A DNA stretch of 64,000 nt from Bdellovibrionales bacterium (GTDB lineage Bacteria; Bdellovibrionota; Bdellovibrionia; Bdellovibrionales; UBA1609): the NCBI GenBank assembly GCA_020628165.1, contig JAHDFM010000005.1:3981-67980 (forward strand), written 5' to 3'. Numbering within the stretch: the stretch's first letter is position 1; every line of letters begins with the position of its first letter. Both the position numbers and the translations under genes were made by a program. Shown in pieces: positions 33,834 to 42,601 of this stretch. The notes below the pieces were generated by a model that was not told the DNA's origin, searched no databases, and worked only from the letters and a program-made list of their open reading frames with translations.

Positions 33834-35257
33834 AAGATCAACTGGCTGACACTCAAAAAAAACTTTCTAAAGTTTCTAGTACTTTTTGTTTAGCTAAATG
33901 GTATCACTTAAGCTTACATCTACACCTTGGCCACAATCATTCTTGCCATCATCCAAACACACATAAACTTTCGTTAAATAAAATAAAAAAAGACAAAGCG
34001 TGTTTACACAACACGGTTCCAAAAGTAAAAGCAAGACAAGAAATGCTTCAAGGCAAACGGCCGTCTGAGTGCAGTTACTGTTGGAATGTCGAAGACACTG
34101 GTGGAGTGAGCGATCGCATAGTAAAATCGAGCAGTCACTGGGCACAGCCTTATTTACAACAAGCCTTAACAGATGAAGAAAAGGTTCTTCCCAAATATTT
34201 AGAAGTGAGTTTCAGTCATAGCTGCAATTTAAAGTGTTCGTATTGTGACCCGAGGCTGTCCAGTGCTTGGGAAAAAGAAATCAAGCAGCACGGGCCTTAC
34301 TTGCTAAGCCGTATTTACAATGGCACAGGTCTTTTCTCATTTGACGGTAAAAACCCGTGGCCGATGGACAAAGTGAACCCCTACGTCGAAGCTTTCTGGG
34401 ATTGGTTGCCGGATGTCTTTCCACAACTACATGTTTTGCGAGTAACAGGGGGAGAGCCTTTGTTGAGTCGGGACACCTATAAACTGTTGCAGTATGTTTA
34501 CGAGAACAAAAACACACAACTAGAACTTGCGGTCAATTCAAACTTGTGTGTGCCTGAAAAAACACTTACAAATTTCATGCAGCAGATTCAAAGATTTAAA
34601 AAAAACAAGCATGTCAAGAAAGTGCAAATATTCACTAGTGTGGACAGTTGGGGGGCACAGGCCGATTACACTCGCCATGGTTTAAACTTTCAGACCTTTT
34701 GGGGCAATCTTATTCAATTTCTCACAGAACTTCCAGATGTGGATGTGCATATTATGTCGACCTATAATATCTTATCGGTGCCTCAATTTCCCAAACTCAT
34801 TCAAAATTTTTTAGATCTCAAAAAAAAGGTTCAAGCAACTAGGCAAGGTGAATTCACTTTAGATATAAATCACCTTGTGAACCCTAAACACCAGAGTGTT
34901 TTATTGCTACCGAAAGAAATTACTTTAACCAGTCTACAAACAGCCTTAAGAACAGTTAAGGGGTGCGGTGCTTTCAACACTCAAGACTTACAGTTAAAAA
35001 TTCAAAGAATAGCAGACTACGTTGAACAAACTCATCTTGAAGACCTTGAAACCTATCAAGCTGATTTTTACAAGTTCTTTACTCAACATGATATGAGACG
35101 AGCAACGAATATTAATAAAACTTTTCCAGAGCTAAAAGAGTTTTGGTCTTATTGTAAAAAAAAGGCTGAAAACTCACCAAAGGGACCAAGCATAAACATA
35201 AAACACAAACTGGCTTGGCGGGCTTTGCAAGCACAAAAAATATTAACTCGTTATTAA
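33830..35257 (+). CDS. Twitch-domain radical SAM protein (second of a pair)
   Basis: 475 residues from GTG 33830, which overlaps the preceding stop. It is paralogous to the first: FCLAKWYHLSLHLHLGHNHS, SCHHPNTHK and CSYCWNVED in the N-terminal half, CNLKCSYCDP as the radical SAM motif (about residue 133), and RVTGGEPLLSR. The C-terminus is longer and ends in a basic helix (KHKLAWRALQAQKILTRY). The pair arose by duplication or works as a heteromer. It probably uses a peptide or protein substrate that is encoded elsewhere. Confidence 0.85.
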   Translation: MKDQLADTQKKLSKVSSTFCLAKWYHLSLHLHLGHNHSCHHPNTHKLSLNKIKKDKACLHNTVPKVKARQEMLQGKRPSECSYCWNVEDTGGVSDRIVKSSSHWAQPYLQQALTDEEKVLPKYLEVSFSHSCNLKCSYCDPRLSSAWEKEIKQHGPYLLSRIYNGTGLFSFDGKNPWPMDKVNPYVEAFWDWLPDVFPQLHVLRVTGGEPLLSRDTYKLLQYVYENKNTQLELAVNSNLCVPEKTLTNFMQQIQRFKKNKHVKKVQIFTSVDSWGAQADYTRHGLNFQTFWGNLIQFLTELPDVDVHIMSTYNILSVPQFPKLIQNFLDLKKKVQATRQGEFTLDINHLVNPKHQSVLLLPKEITLTSLQTALRTVKGCGAFNTQDLQLKIQRIADYVEQTHLEDLETYQADFYKFFTQHDMRRATNINKTFPELKEFWSYCKKKAENSPKGPSINIKHKLAWRALQAQKILTRY

Positions 35258-35443
35258 AGTAAAAAAAATGTCGAAACTTTTGACGATAAAAAGTGATAGC
35301 CTTGCTTGAACAAGTTGCCTGAATCTTTCAATTTTTTTGTCCTAAGCTATTTAAGTTGTAAAAACGTACAGTCATTTTACGTATTAATTTAAAACAGAGT
35401 GTAACTATCTGCATGTTTTGTAACAGCTTTTGATATCCTATTA

Positions 35444-37693
35444 ATGATGTTAGGGGTTCGTTTTTATAGTTATATTTTATGTTTTAGTCTGCTGGCTACA
35501 GCAAGTCAAAGTGCCATGGCGTTGTTAAATCAACGTGGTCAAGGGACTGCAGAAGATCGCAGTGGTCTTGTGCTTCTATATACCTTCGACGAAAGCAATT
35601 CGACAGACATTATTTATAATCAAGTTAAAAAATCAAATGCAGCAGATCCAACTCATTTAAGGTTTCAAGGTGTTAGAAATAACATGGAGCTTAAAAATGG
35701 CTCATTGTTTTTTAACAGTAACGCAGTTTTGACCTTCAACGACCAACGATATTTGTCTCGAGCTTTAGGACAAAAAATTGGAAGTGTTGTTGTTAATCTA
35801 GAAAGTAAAAAAGCCATTGGAAGAAAGGTGATTCCTAACAGAGCTTATTTAAAATCACAGAGTCCTGTTAGTTTTTCTTCATTGTGCCCTTCGGATGACC
35901 AAATGACTCTACAAATCTTTCATCGCCCATCCAATGCCAATTTTGTGAATCACTACGACCGTAGTAAACGTTATGCTTTGCGCCCCAATGTCTTTGCTTT
36001 GAGACCTTTGAATGAGTACTACGGATCCTTCTTTTCTGGAGTTGATTCATCGAGAAAGTCCATGAACAACTCAGTAAAAAATATATTCCATCAGAACAGG
36101 CGTGATGACCTTTACTATAATGGAGAGATTAACGAGTCGATCATGACGTTTAAGGCTGGTGACTATTTTAATAGTTATCACAAGGTTTACAGTGAAGCTG
36201 GCACACAGGGTTGGACCTCTTTTGAATCAAAAGCGGGAAACCTTAAAGTGCCTAACAGCAATAGCTCTCACTTGCTTTTAGGGTTTGGCTACTTTCCAGG
36301 CGGTGAGTCCGTAGCTGCTAAAAATCAAGCCTTACAGGCTGCAACCTCAGATGCCGTTGTAAAAAACTTAGTGAGTGCTTTTGCCACTGGCTATGTTGGC
36401 GAAGTACTACAAGTGGCTCTTTATTGTCGACAAGTAACAAGGGCAGAGGTTCTTGATGGTGAGTTTATCAATACCACAAAAATTAAAGTCACTCCTGAGC
36501 TAAACTCCGAACCAACTCAATCAGAGCGAGTGGCTGTTCGCCTATTGAGTTTAATCACTAAAAAGAAAATACCCATTGATGCTGGTATCGTTAAAGAAGC
36601 GGCCGCTTTCATTGCTAAGGGTGATTATCAAAGTGCTGCTCGCATAGGTATCGAGCTTCCAGACTTTTATAATAACACAGTGAAAGACTTTGCTTTGCGC
36701 ATGTCAAATAGAGAGGAATCAGTTGACGCTCCCTTAAATGACATGACCGCAACTCTCGTGGGAATCGTACGAGATGAGCTCGATGCAAGGCTGATGTTAA
36801 CGGGTGATTTTTATTATAAAGCGAACCCACTTGCTGGGGTCCCATCAGATGTTCGTCGTCATATGCTATTATCGAATATTCATTATGATGAGATTGAAAA
36901 ACGTGGTTTGGACTTAAAAAAAGTTTTAGTCAGAGAGAATGAACAAAAAATTCTCTCAGATGCAGCTTCCGTGACCAAGCACCCTGATCCGGCAGGAGTA
37001 TTGTCCTCTCGTGCCTTTTTATCAGCACACGCAGTAGCAGGAACAAACCGCAGGCAGGTAGAGTATGCGTTCAAACAGTTTATGTGCGTCGATTTAGCAG
37101 ACATGGCAGACACTAAGGCCTCTGACTTAAGAGTCGGACGAGACATTGACCGTTTTCCTGCGGGCAGCAATAAGAAATATCAAACCAGCTGCAAGGGATG
37201 TCACTCGGTCATGGATGGATTCCGTGGGGCTTTTGCTAAAACTGACTTTGATATTCTTTCTAATTTTGTTAAGCACACTGCTTTTTTTCCGAGCTTTTCA
37301 AAACGAGTGTCCGGTAAGTCTCTGACCTACCCACGAGATGTTCATTACAAAGTCAATCACAACGAGTTTTCATTTCCTAGTGGATATGTGACAAACGATG
37401 ACTCCTTTCAAAACTATGCTAATAGGGGTGCAAATAAAATCCTGTTTGGCTGGAGAGGTCCTGCCAGTAAAGGATTTGGAATGGGGCAATTTGGTAAGAT
37501 GCTTTCTAACAGTGAGCGTTTTAGCAAGTGCATGGTCAAGCGAGTGTTTGAGTCCATTTGCCCAGTCAAAGTGAGTGAAGAGACCTTGGCTAAACTACAA
37601 CTTTATGTTTTAGATTTTGAAAAAAATAAGTACGACTTAAAAAAATTGTATATGCAGGCTGCAGTGAGTCCACTTTGTTTGGGGAGCAATTGA
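35444..37693 (+). CDS. Large exported LamG-like/haem c protein
   Basis: 749 residues. After the signal (SYILCFSLLATASQSAMA) comes a LamG/concanavalin-like strand-rich part (GLVLLYTFDESN, MELKNGSLFFNSNAVLTF, GYVGEVLQVALYCRQVTRAE). A middle DUF1592/1588-like part follows (LSSRAFLSAHAVAGTNRRQ). Then CKGCH at about residue 584, where haem c would attach, and a long C-terminal domain. Gene order (next genes start at overlaps or within a few bases) ties it to a lipoprotein, a DUF1501-like protein and a di-haem lipoprotein. The function of this combination is not known to me. Confidence 0.7.
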   Translation: MMLGVRFYSYILCFSLLATASQSAMALLNQRGQGTAEDRSGLVLLYTFDESNSTDIIYNQVKKSNAADPTHLRFQGVRNNMELKNGSLFFNSNAVLTFNDQRYLSRALGQKIGSVVVNLESKKAIGRKVIPNRAYLKSQSPVSFSSLCPSDDQMTLQIFHRPSNANFVNHYDRSKRYALRPNVFALRPLNEYYGSFFSGVDSSRKSMNNSVKNIFHQNRRDDLYYNGEINESIMTFKAGDYFNSYHKVYSEAGTQGWTSFESKAGNLKVPNSNSSHLLLGFGYFPGGESVAAKNQALQAATSDAVVKNLVSAFATGYVGEVLQVALYCRQVTRAEVLDGEFINTTKIKVTPELNSEPTQSERVAVRLLSLITKKKIPIDAGIVKEAAAFIAKGDYQSAARIGIELPDFYNNTVKDFALRMSNREESVDAPLNDMTATLVGIVRDELDARLMLTGDFYYKANPLAGVPSDVRRHMLLSNIHYDEIEKRGLDLKKVLVRENEQKILSDAASVTKHPDPAGVLSSRAFLSAHAVAGTNRRQVEYAFKQFMCVDLADMADTKASDLRVGRDIDRFPAGSNKKYQTSCKGCHSVMDGFRGAFAKTDFDILSNFVKHTAFFPSFSKRVSGKSLTYPRDVHYKVNHNEFSFPSGYVTNDDSFQNYANRGANKILFGWRGPASKGFGMGQFGKMLSNSERFSKCMVKRVFESICPVKVSEETLAKLQLYVLDFEKNKYDLKKLYMQAAVSPLCLGSN

Positions 37694-38334
37694 TGAAAAT
37701 GGGTCGTCGATTAATTATTTTAGCCTCACTCTTAATTGTATTGATTGCGATGCAGAATTGCGGTGAGTATGAAGCTTTGCAAGACGAAAACTTCGATGAC
37801 TTTATCATTGGTGCAGGAGTGTCTGTCGATAATAATGAAAAAGATCAAAGAGTGCCATTTCAGATGTTATCTAAGAAGCAAGTGGTGGCGAGTTTTGTGA
37901 CGGCAACAGGAGTCACTGAAGCGGATGCTTCATTAAAAACAACAAGTGACACTTTTAAACCTATACTATCTGAAAAGTCAGAGCTCAGTCAGTACAACTC
38001 ACCAAGAGCGATGTCTTATGCCAACTTAGCAGGGTCCGCTTGCAGGCAATTGATATTACAAGAAAAAACTGACAAGAATAAAAGACTCATCCGCTACGGA
38101 TTGCCCGTAGATGCGTCTGAGATCTCTCAGCAAGAGTTAGCAGAAACTATTCGTTCTTTCGCCCGCTCTTTTTGGAGTCGCAATGAGACACAGGCAGAAT
38201 TCCAAATTATTATGGAAAGCCTCGATGACCACAAAAGAGACATTGCAAGTCTGAATCAACAACAACAAGCAGAACGACAAACTTTATTTTTGTGCACGGC
38301 CATGTTGTCGGCACTGGATTCAATCACGTTTTAA
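37693..38334 (+). CDS. Lipoprotein with Asn-Cys signal end
   Basis: 213 residues. Start ATG 37693 overlaps the preceding stop (TGATG); an earlier in-frame start at 37675 would lie inside that gene. Signal MGRRLIILASLLIVLIAMQNC-GEYEAL has Gln-Asn before the Cys. The mature chain is helical and polar with no recognised domain (SARPRAM-like stretches absent; ANLAGSACRQLILQEK, IRSFARSFWSRNE). Its position between the LamG/haem protein and the DUF1501-like protein suggests a structural or adaptor role in the same assembly. Confidence 0.65.
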   Translation: MKMGRRLIILASLLIVLIAMQNCGEYEALQDENFDDFIIGAGVSVDNNEKDQRVPFQMLSKKQVVASFVTATGVTEADASLKTTSDTFKPILSEKSELSQYNSPRAMSYANLAGSACRQLILQEKTDKNKRLIRYGLPVDASEISQQELAETIRSFARSFWSRNETQAEFQIIMESLDDHKRDIASLNQQQQAERQTLFLCTAMLSALDSITF

Positions 38335-38345
38335 AAGGAAATGAG

Positions 38346-39728
38346 ATGAGTAAAAACAAACAAATTCCTCTTTGGGCTAAGTGTGGACATAAAAAGCCCG
38401 TCACTCGTCGTGAAATTCTTTCGTTTTCATCAAAAGCCTTTATGGCATCATTAGCAGTTCCTAACTTAGCTCAAGCTATCACTGCTGCTAATTGTCCACG
38501 TGCCGGATTTGCTCCAGGTATGATACCCTTCTTTTCAATTCACTTGAGTGGTGGGGCTGCCATGTCTGCTAACTTTTTGCCAATGGCTAAAAGTGGGGAG
38601 CCTATCAAGGATCGTTCGCGCATGGGTTTAGGTAAGGGTGACATTAAAATTGAAAAAGCTTTTGGAGCAGCCAACTTTGTAGGTAATGGAAATAGTAAAA
38701 TGCTCACAGGCATGAGGGCTCAAATGGGGGCTGCTGAGAGCAAAACAGCTTTTGTCGGTATTTGTGTTGGGTCCTTTGACGACTCTGATAAGAACAAATT
38801 CAATCCTAATGGTTTGCTACTAAGAACAGGCTACCGAGGCGAGTACTTACCGCAAATCAATCGTCTGGCGGGAGCATCAATGCGCACTCAGCCAGCTATG
38901 GTAGTTCCAGCGACTCCTTTAATGGTCAGCAGAATTTCTGATATGTCACAAGTGTTAAATTTATCAGCCAGTTTAAAAAGTTTAAAAGTCGAAGAAAAAC
39001 ATAAGCTCGGCCGTTTTATATCTCGTTTGAATCAAGCACAGCTAAGTAAACTAGGGCGAGTTCCAGCCAGCAGTAGTATTAAAAATGCATTTGAATGTGC
39101 TGGTTTAAAAAATGAAACTTTACTTAAGGATGGGGGTGCAGATGTGAACCCTTTCAGTAATTCACACAAAAGTCGATTTGAAACTATTTGGTCTCGCGAT
39201 GCCACTCAACAGGTTTTTGGGTCTATGGCTTATAACACTTTAATGAATCATTCTGGGCCTGGACACATTGCTTTGGGCGGGTATGACTATCACGATGGCA
39301 CAAGAACACGAGGTGATGCGAAAGACAGAGAGGCTGGCGAGCTCATTGGTCGAATCATTGCAACGGCCGATTATTTAAAAAAACCAGTGTTTATTATGGT
39401 GACTACGGATGGATCAACAGGGTCTCCATCATCAACGGACCAACAAGCTCCGTGGGTGACTGATTTTGGGCGTGCTAGTGCTGTGTATATGTTATCATAT
39501 GATCCTAACAAACGACCATCGACATCAACCAATCAGCTGGGTCACTTGCTTGAGTCGCAAGCTGTCGATGACTCTCACGTACTTGGGATATCCCCTGAAA
39601 AAGCAACTTTAGGAGTTTTTGCCAATTACTGCTCACTCATAGGGAAGATGGAGTTATTAGAGCAATTGCCGCGAAGGCCATTTGAGCCTCACGAATACAA
39701 AGATGTGATTGCATTTCACAAAGGATAA
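38346..39728 (+). CDS. DUF1501-like Tat-exported protein
   Basis: 460 residues, ATG 38346 behind AAGGAAATGAG. Twin-arginine signal PVTRREILSFSSKAFMASLA. DUF1501-like blocks: FFSIHLSGGAAMSANFLPM near the start of the mature protein, GPGHIALGGYDYHDGTRTRG, GELIGRIIATADYLKK and VFIMVTTDGSTGSPSS. These proteins resemble the sulfatase/alkaline phosphatase fold and usually sit next to DUF1592/1800-type cytochrome partners. Folded export by Tat implies a cofactor. It is in the same transcription unit as the flanking haem proteins. Its reaction is unknown. Confidence 0.75.
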   Translation: MSKNKQIPLWAKCGHKKPVTRREILSFSSKAFMASLAVPNLAQAITAANCPRAGFAPGMIPFFSIHLSGGAAMSANFLPMAKSGEPIKDRSRMGLGKGDIKIEKAFGAANFVGNGNSKMLTGMRAQMGAAESKTAFVGICVGSFDDSDKNKFNPNGLLLRTGYRGEYLPQINRLAGASMRTQPAMVVPATPLMVSRISDMSQVLNLSASLKSLKVEEKHKLGRFISRLNQAQLSKLGRVPASSSIKNAFECAGLKNETLLKDGGADVNPFSNSHKSRFETIWSRDATQQVFGSMAYNTLMNHSGPGHIALGGYDYHDGTRTRGDAKDREAGELIGRIIATADYLKKPVFIMVTTDGSTGSPSSTDQQAPWVTDFGRASAVYMLSYDPNKRPSTSTNQLGHLLESQAVDDSHVLGISPEKATLGVFANYCSLIGKMELLEQLPRRPFEPHEYKDVIAFHKG

Positions 39729-39729
39729 A

Positions 39730-40971
39730 ATGAAGCTTAGGACGTCGTTACTCATTATTTTTTCTTGCTCCCTTTTACTTGGTTTGTATACAAACTGTGG
39801 TGAAGGTTTTGTAGCTATGGGAGATTTTGCTTCAAGCAATGACGACGATATTTTGTTTTCAGTCACAGAGAAGTGCTCTTCAGTGAAACGACAAGCTTTC
39901 AGTCAGGGGGGCTTTCACAATTTTCTAATTGCGAATTGCAAAGATTGCCATTCGTCCGGTGGTGCGCAAGGGCTGTTTGCTGCCTCAGACATCAATATTG
40001 CTTTTGCCACCTTTGATAGTTTTGGTTGGGCTAGAATCAGTGAAAATGCAGTGGATGACAATCACCCAGGCCCGAACAATGGCCCAGGTCTAGCGTCACA
40101 AGTGACGGTGTTAAATAGCACTTGGACGCAAGCTCAAACTGTTTATAACAACTGCATTAAAAACACCAAAAAAACTGGAAGCGGTGTCTTTAGTTTGTTA
40201 ACAGAAGAAAAAAGACTGAATGTGAATGATGAGTGGCAAACACTCAGTTGGGATTTAAATAAAAATCAATTCACAGGAAATGTTGCGCACTCTATGGCCC
40301 TTTCATTTTCTATTGATATTAAAAACTATTACGGTGAAGGGGAGTTGTCGACAAATCCAGTGGGTTATTTGTTTAGACGACCTCGCCTCAAGTTTAATGG
40401 AACAGAAAACAAAGTTTATGTTGAAGGGCTGCAGTTATTGCATGACGGAGTGCCCGTTGAAAACTTTGAAGTGTGGACACAGTTACAAGTTTTGATTGAA
40501 AAAGCGAGTGAAGTGAAGGACGAGGCTCCTGACTCCGTACTGATCAGTGATCAACAGAGGCAGTTTGCTTTGATCTCAGATCAAATCAACGATATAAACA
40601 CTCTTGCGGTTGAGTTCATTCAGATCATTGATAATACAGGTGGCATCAATGCGCGTTTCATACCTGATGAGCCCAATAAAATTATCGTTAAGAAAACAAA
40701 ACCAGTCATCACAGACAGGGTGACATATGCTGATTTAGTGGGTGATGGTAAGTACGGCGTGTTTAAAAAGTTCTGTTATTCTTGCCACTCTGGTAACGTC
40801 AATAACGGTAATTTTTTAATTGATAACTTTGCCACTGCTAAAGCTAAAGCTGCTCGCATTAAGAATAGAATCAACCGCATTGATCGCCCAATGCCTCAGT
40901 CAGGTTTGATGAACCCATTTGAAATTGCTGTGGTTGAACGATGGATTGAGTTAAAAACCCCTGAAAGGTAA
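39730..40971 (+). CDS. Di-haem c lipoprotein with Asn-Cys signal end
   Basis: 413 residues, ATG 39730 two bases after the preceding stop. Signal LLIIFSCSLLLGLYTNC-GEGF. Two haem c sites: CKDCH (about residue 76) and CYSCH (about 356). The central region is strand-rich (MALSFSIDIKNYYGEG, YLFRRPRLKFNG, VYVEGLQLLHDG) and resembles a carbohydrate-binding-like or jelly-roll domain. C-terminal PMPQSGLMNPFEIAVVERWI is a typical cytochrome c end. Probably the membrane-anchored electron carrier of this operon. Confidence 0.75.
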   Translation: MKLRTSLLIIFSCSLLLGLYTNCGEGFVAMGDFASSNDDDILFSVTEKCSSVKRQAFSQGGFHNFLIANCKDCHSSGGAQGLFAASDINIAFATFDSFGWARISENAVDDNHPGPNNGPGLASQVTVLNSTWTQAQTVYNNCIKNTKKTGSGVFSLLTEEKRLNVNDEWQTLSWDLNKNQFTGNVAHSMALSFSIDIKNYYGEGELSTNPVGYLFRRPRLKFNGTENKVYVEGLQLLHDGVPVENFEVWTQLQVLIEKASEVKDEAPDSVLISDQQRQFALISDQINDINTLAVEFIQIIDNTGGINARFIPDEPNKIIVKKTKPVITDRVTYADLVGDGKYGVFKKFCYSCHSGNVNNGNFLIDNFATAKAKAARIKNRINRIDRPMPQSGLMNPFEIAVVERWIELKTPER

Positions 40972-41417
40972 ATTATATATTAACGACAGTTAGGACTTAC
41001 AGATTTTTATAAAGTCATTTTAAGAGTCAAGCTCATTACACCTTCATCGCTAAGCTAAAAAAACAAACATAGATATGGATTCACCATTACTGCGGTGTCA
41101 TCATTGATTCTTATGTCGAACACAAATAGGAATTTCTCTAAAAAAAATTATCAAGAATCAAAAGTTGCAAATAAGCTCTGTTGAAGTTGACACATTAGAG
41201 CTTCTTTTTTTTGTAAAACAAATAGACATTATTGGGAACAATGTTGTTTCAAAAAACTATCAAAAAAAATTGTTGATAGAAATAGTGTTTCAATTCTAGA
41301 GTTTTCGCATTTGTACTGTAATCACAGTAGCAATTTTGCTAACATAAAAAAGTAATAGAAATTTTGAGTTACCCAAGGATGTAGGCCCTTGCTCATAAAA
41401 CCGGTTGAGAGGCTTGC
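40972..41417. other. Intergenic region, no gene seen
   Basis: 446 bp, AT-rich. A TTGACA-like box near 41190 and an imperfect inverted repeat around 41255-41280 (CTATCAA...TTGATAG) are visible. No ORF with a ribosome-binding site and no strong terminator were found. It presumably carries the promoter of the PA14 lipoprotein gene. Confidence 0.5.
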
Positions 41418-42530
41418 ATGAAACACTTCATTCTTTTCACGTTCATTTTAATACTAGTATCCTGTTCAGACAGTGCATTTGAAACAAGCTTAAGTGCTGA
41501 TGGCACAATATTTAATATTGTCGATGATAAAATTTTTGATATTAAGTTAGATAACTTAGTGTGTGACCCTTTTCAAAAAGGGGATGTCAGTTCGACTCAT
41601 GGTTTAAAGGCAAGCCTCTACAGTGTGCAGCCTGACCAGACGGATGTGGTCGATGGTTTCTTTAAAATAGGTGTACGCTCTGAGCAAGAGATTTACTTTT
41701 CAAATTTAAACGTTCCAACTAGGTCTTTTGATTTAGGCTTCCCAACAGTCACAGGTGATGTTTTGAAAAAAGACAATGGTGAAAGTATTTTTGAGTGGTT
41801 TGGCTTAAAGATTGAGTCAGAGTTGAAGCTTGGTGCTGATGATGAAGAGGGTTGGTATGAGCTTGCTATTTTGTCAGATGATGGTTCACGAATATACGTT
41901 AACGATGAACTTGTTGTAGATAATGATGGGGCTCATGAAACTAAGCTTGCTTGTGGCACTCAGAAATTCTATATGAATCGCAATACCAAGTTACCTGTTC
42001 GCATAGAGTACTTTCAAGGGCCTAGATATCATATAAGTTTAATTCCTTTAATGAGACGAGTAACCAGTGAAACTCAGGACGAAACTGCTTGTGGTGATTT
42101 TGGCAACGATTTATTTTTTGACTCTGAAAATGATTCAGCCGCACAACCGGCTTATCATGAACTGATCGGAAGAGGTTGGAAGACCATGACTCCACAAAAC
42201 TGGGGCATTCCTGGAGCTGACAGTGGCAATTTTAACCCATGTGCTGAAGGTGAAGTGGTGATCATGTCAGCTCTTAATGTAGACGTCAGTCAAAGTGATC
42301 AAATCAAAGTGACTTGGCGCACTGACAAGCCAGCGACATCACAGGTGGTCTTTAAAAACCGCAGAACAGGCAAGAAGTTCACAGTTTCTGGTGGAAGAGT
42401 CCTCAGTCAAGATCATGAAGTGATTTTGCCTATCAGCACTCGAAGAGATGTCTTTGATGTCACTGCTATTTCGATCACCAAAGACCTTGGAAAGGTGGTC
42501 AGTGATCCAACACCAGCACCTCTTCCATAA
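41418..42530 (+). CDS. PA14-domain lipoprotein
   Basis: 370 residues with a standard lipobox (MKHFILFTFILILVSC-SDS). The PA14 beta-barrel, usually a carbohydrate-binding module, covers about residues 55-215: GLKASLYSVQ, FEWFGLKIESELKLG, GWYELAILSDDGSRIYVNDELV and PVRIEYFQGPRYHISL. The C-terminal part (about 285-355) has a fibronectin type III-like feel (QIKVTWRTDKPATSQVVF). Possibly a surface glycan binder connected with the upstream cytochrome operon, though 447 bp separate them. Followed by a bidirectional terminator. Confidence 0.8.
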   Translation: MKHFILFTFILILVSCSDSAFETSLSADGTIFNIVDDKIFDIKLDNLVCDPFQKGDVSSTHGLKASLYSVQPDQTDVVDGFFKIGVRSEQEIYFSNLNVPTRSFDLGFPTVTGDVLKKDNGESIFEWFGLKIESELKLGADDEEGWYELAILSDDGSRIYVNDELVVDNDGAHETKLACGTQKFYMNRNTKLPVRIEYFQGPRYHISLIPLMRRVTSETQDETACGDFGNDLFFDSENDSAAQPAYHELIGRGWKTMTPQNWGIPGADSGNFNPCAEGEVVIMSALNVDVSQSDQIKVTWRTDKPATSQVVFKNRRTGKKFTVSGGRVLSQDHEVILPISTRRDVFDVTAISITKDLGKVVSDPTPAPLP

Positions 42531-42547
42531 AAAGTGAAGTTTTCTGC

Positions 42548-42581
42548 AAAAAAAAGGCCTGCCAAACGGCAAGCCTTTTTT
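42548..42581. terminator. Bidirectional Rho-independent terminator
   Basis: Stem AAAAAGGC.TGCC/GGCA.GCCTTTTT with A and T runs on either side, between the convergent PA14 and OmpA genes, so it can serve both. Confidence 0.8.
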
Positions 42582-42601
42582 GATTCAAATATAAGTAGTA
42601 A

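Noticed and set aside
35270-35300. CGAAACTTTTGACG before the cytochrome operon as ECF promoter
   Set aside because: No CGTC at the right spacing and the first base of TGAAAC differs.
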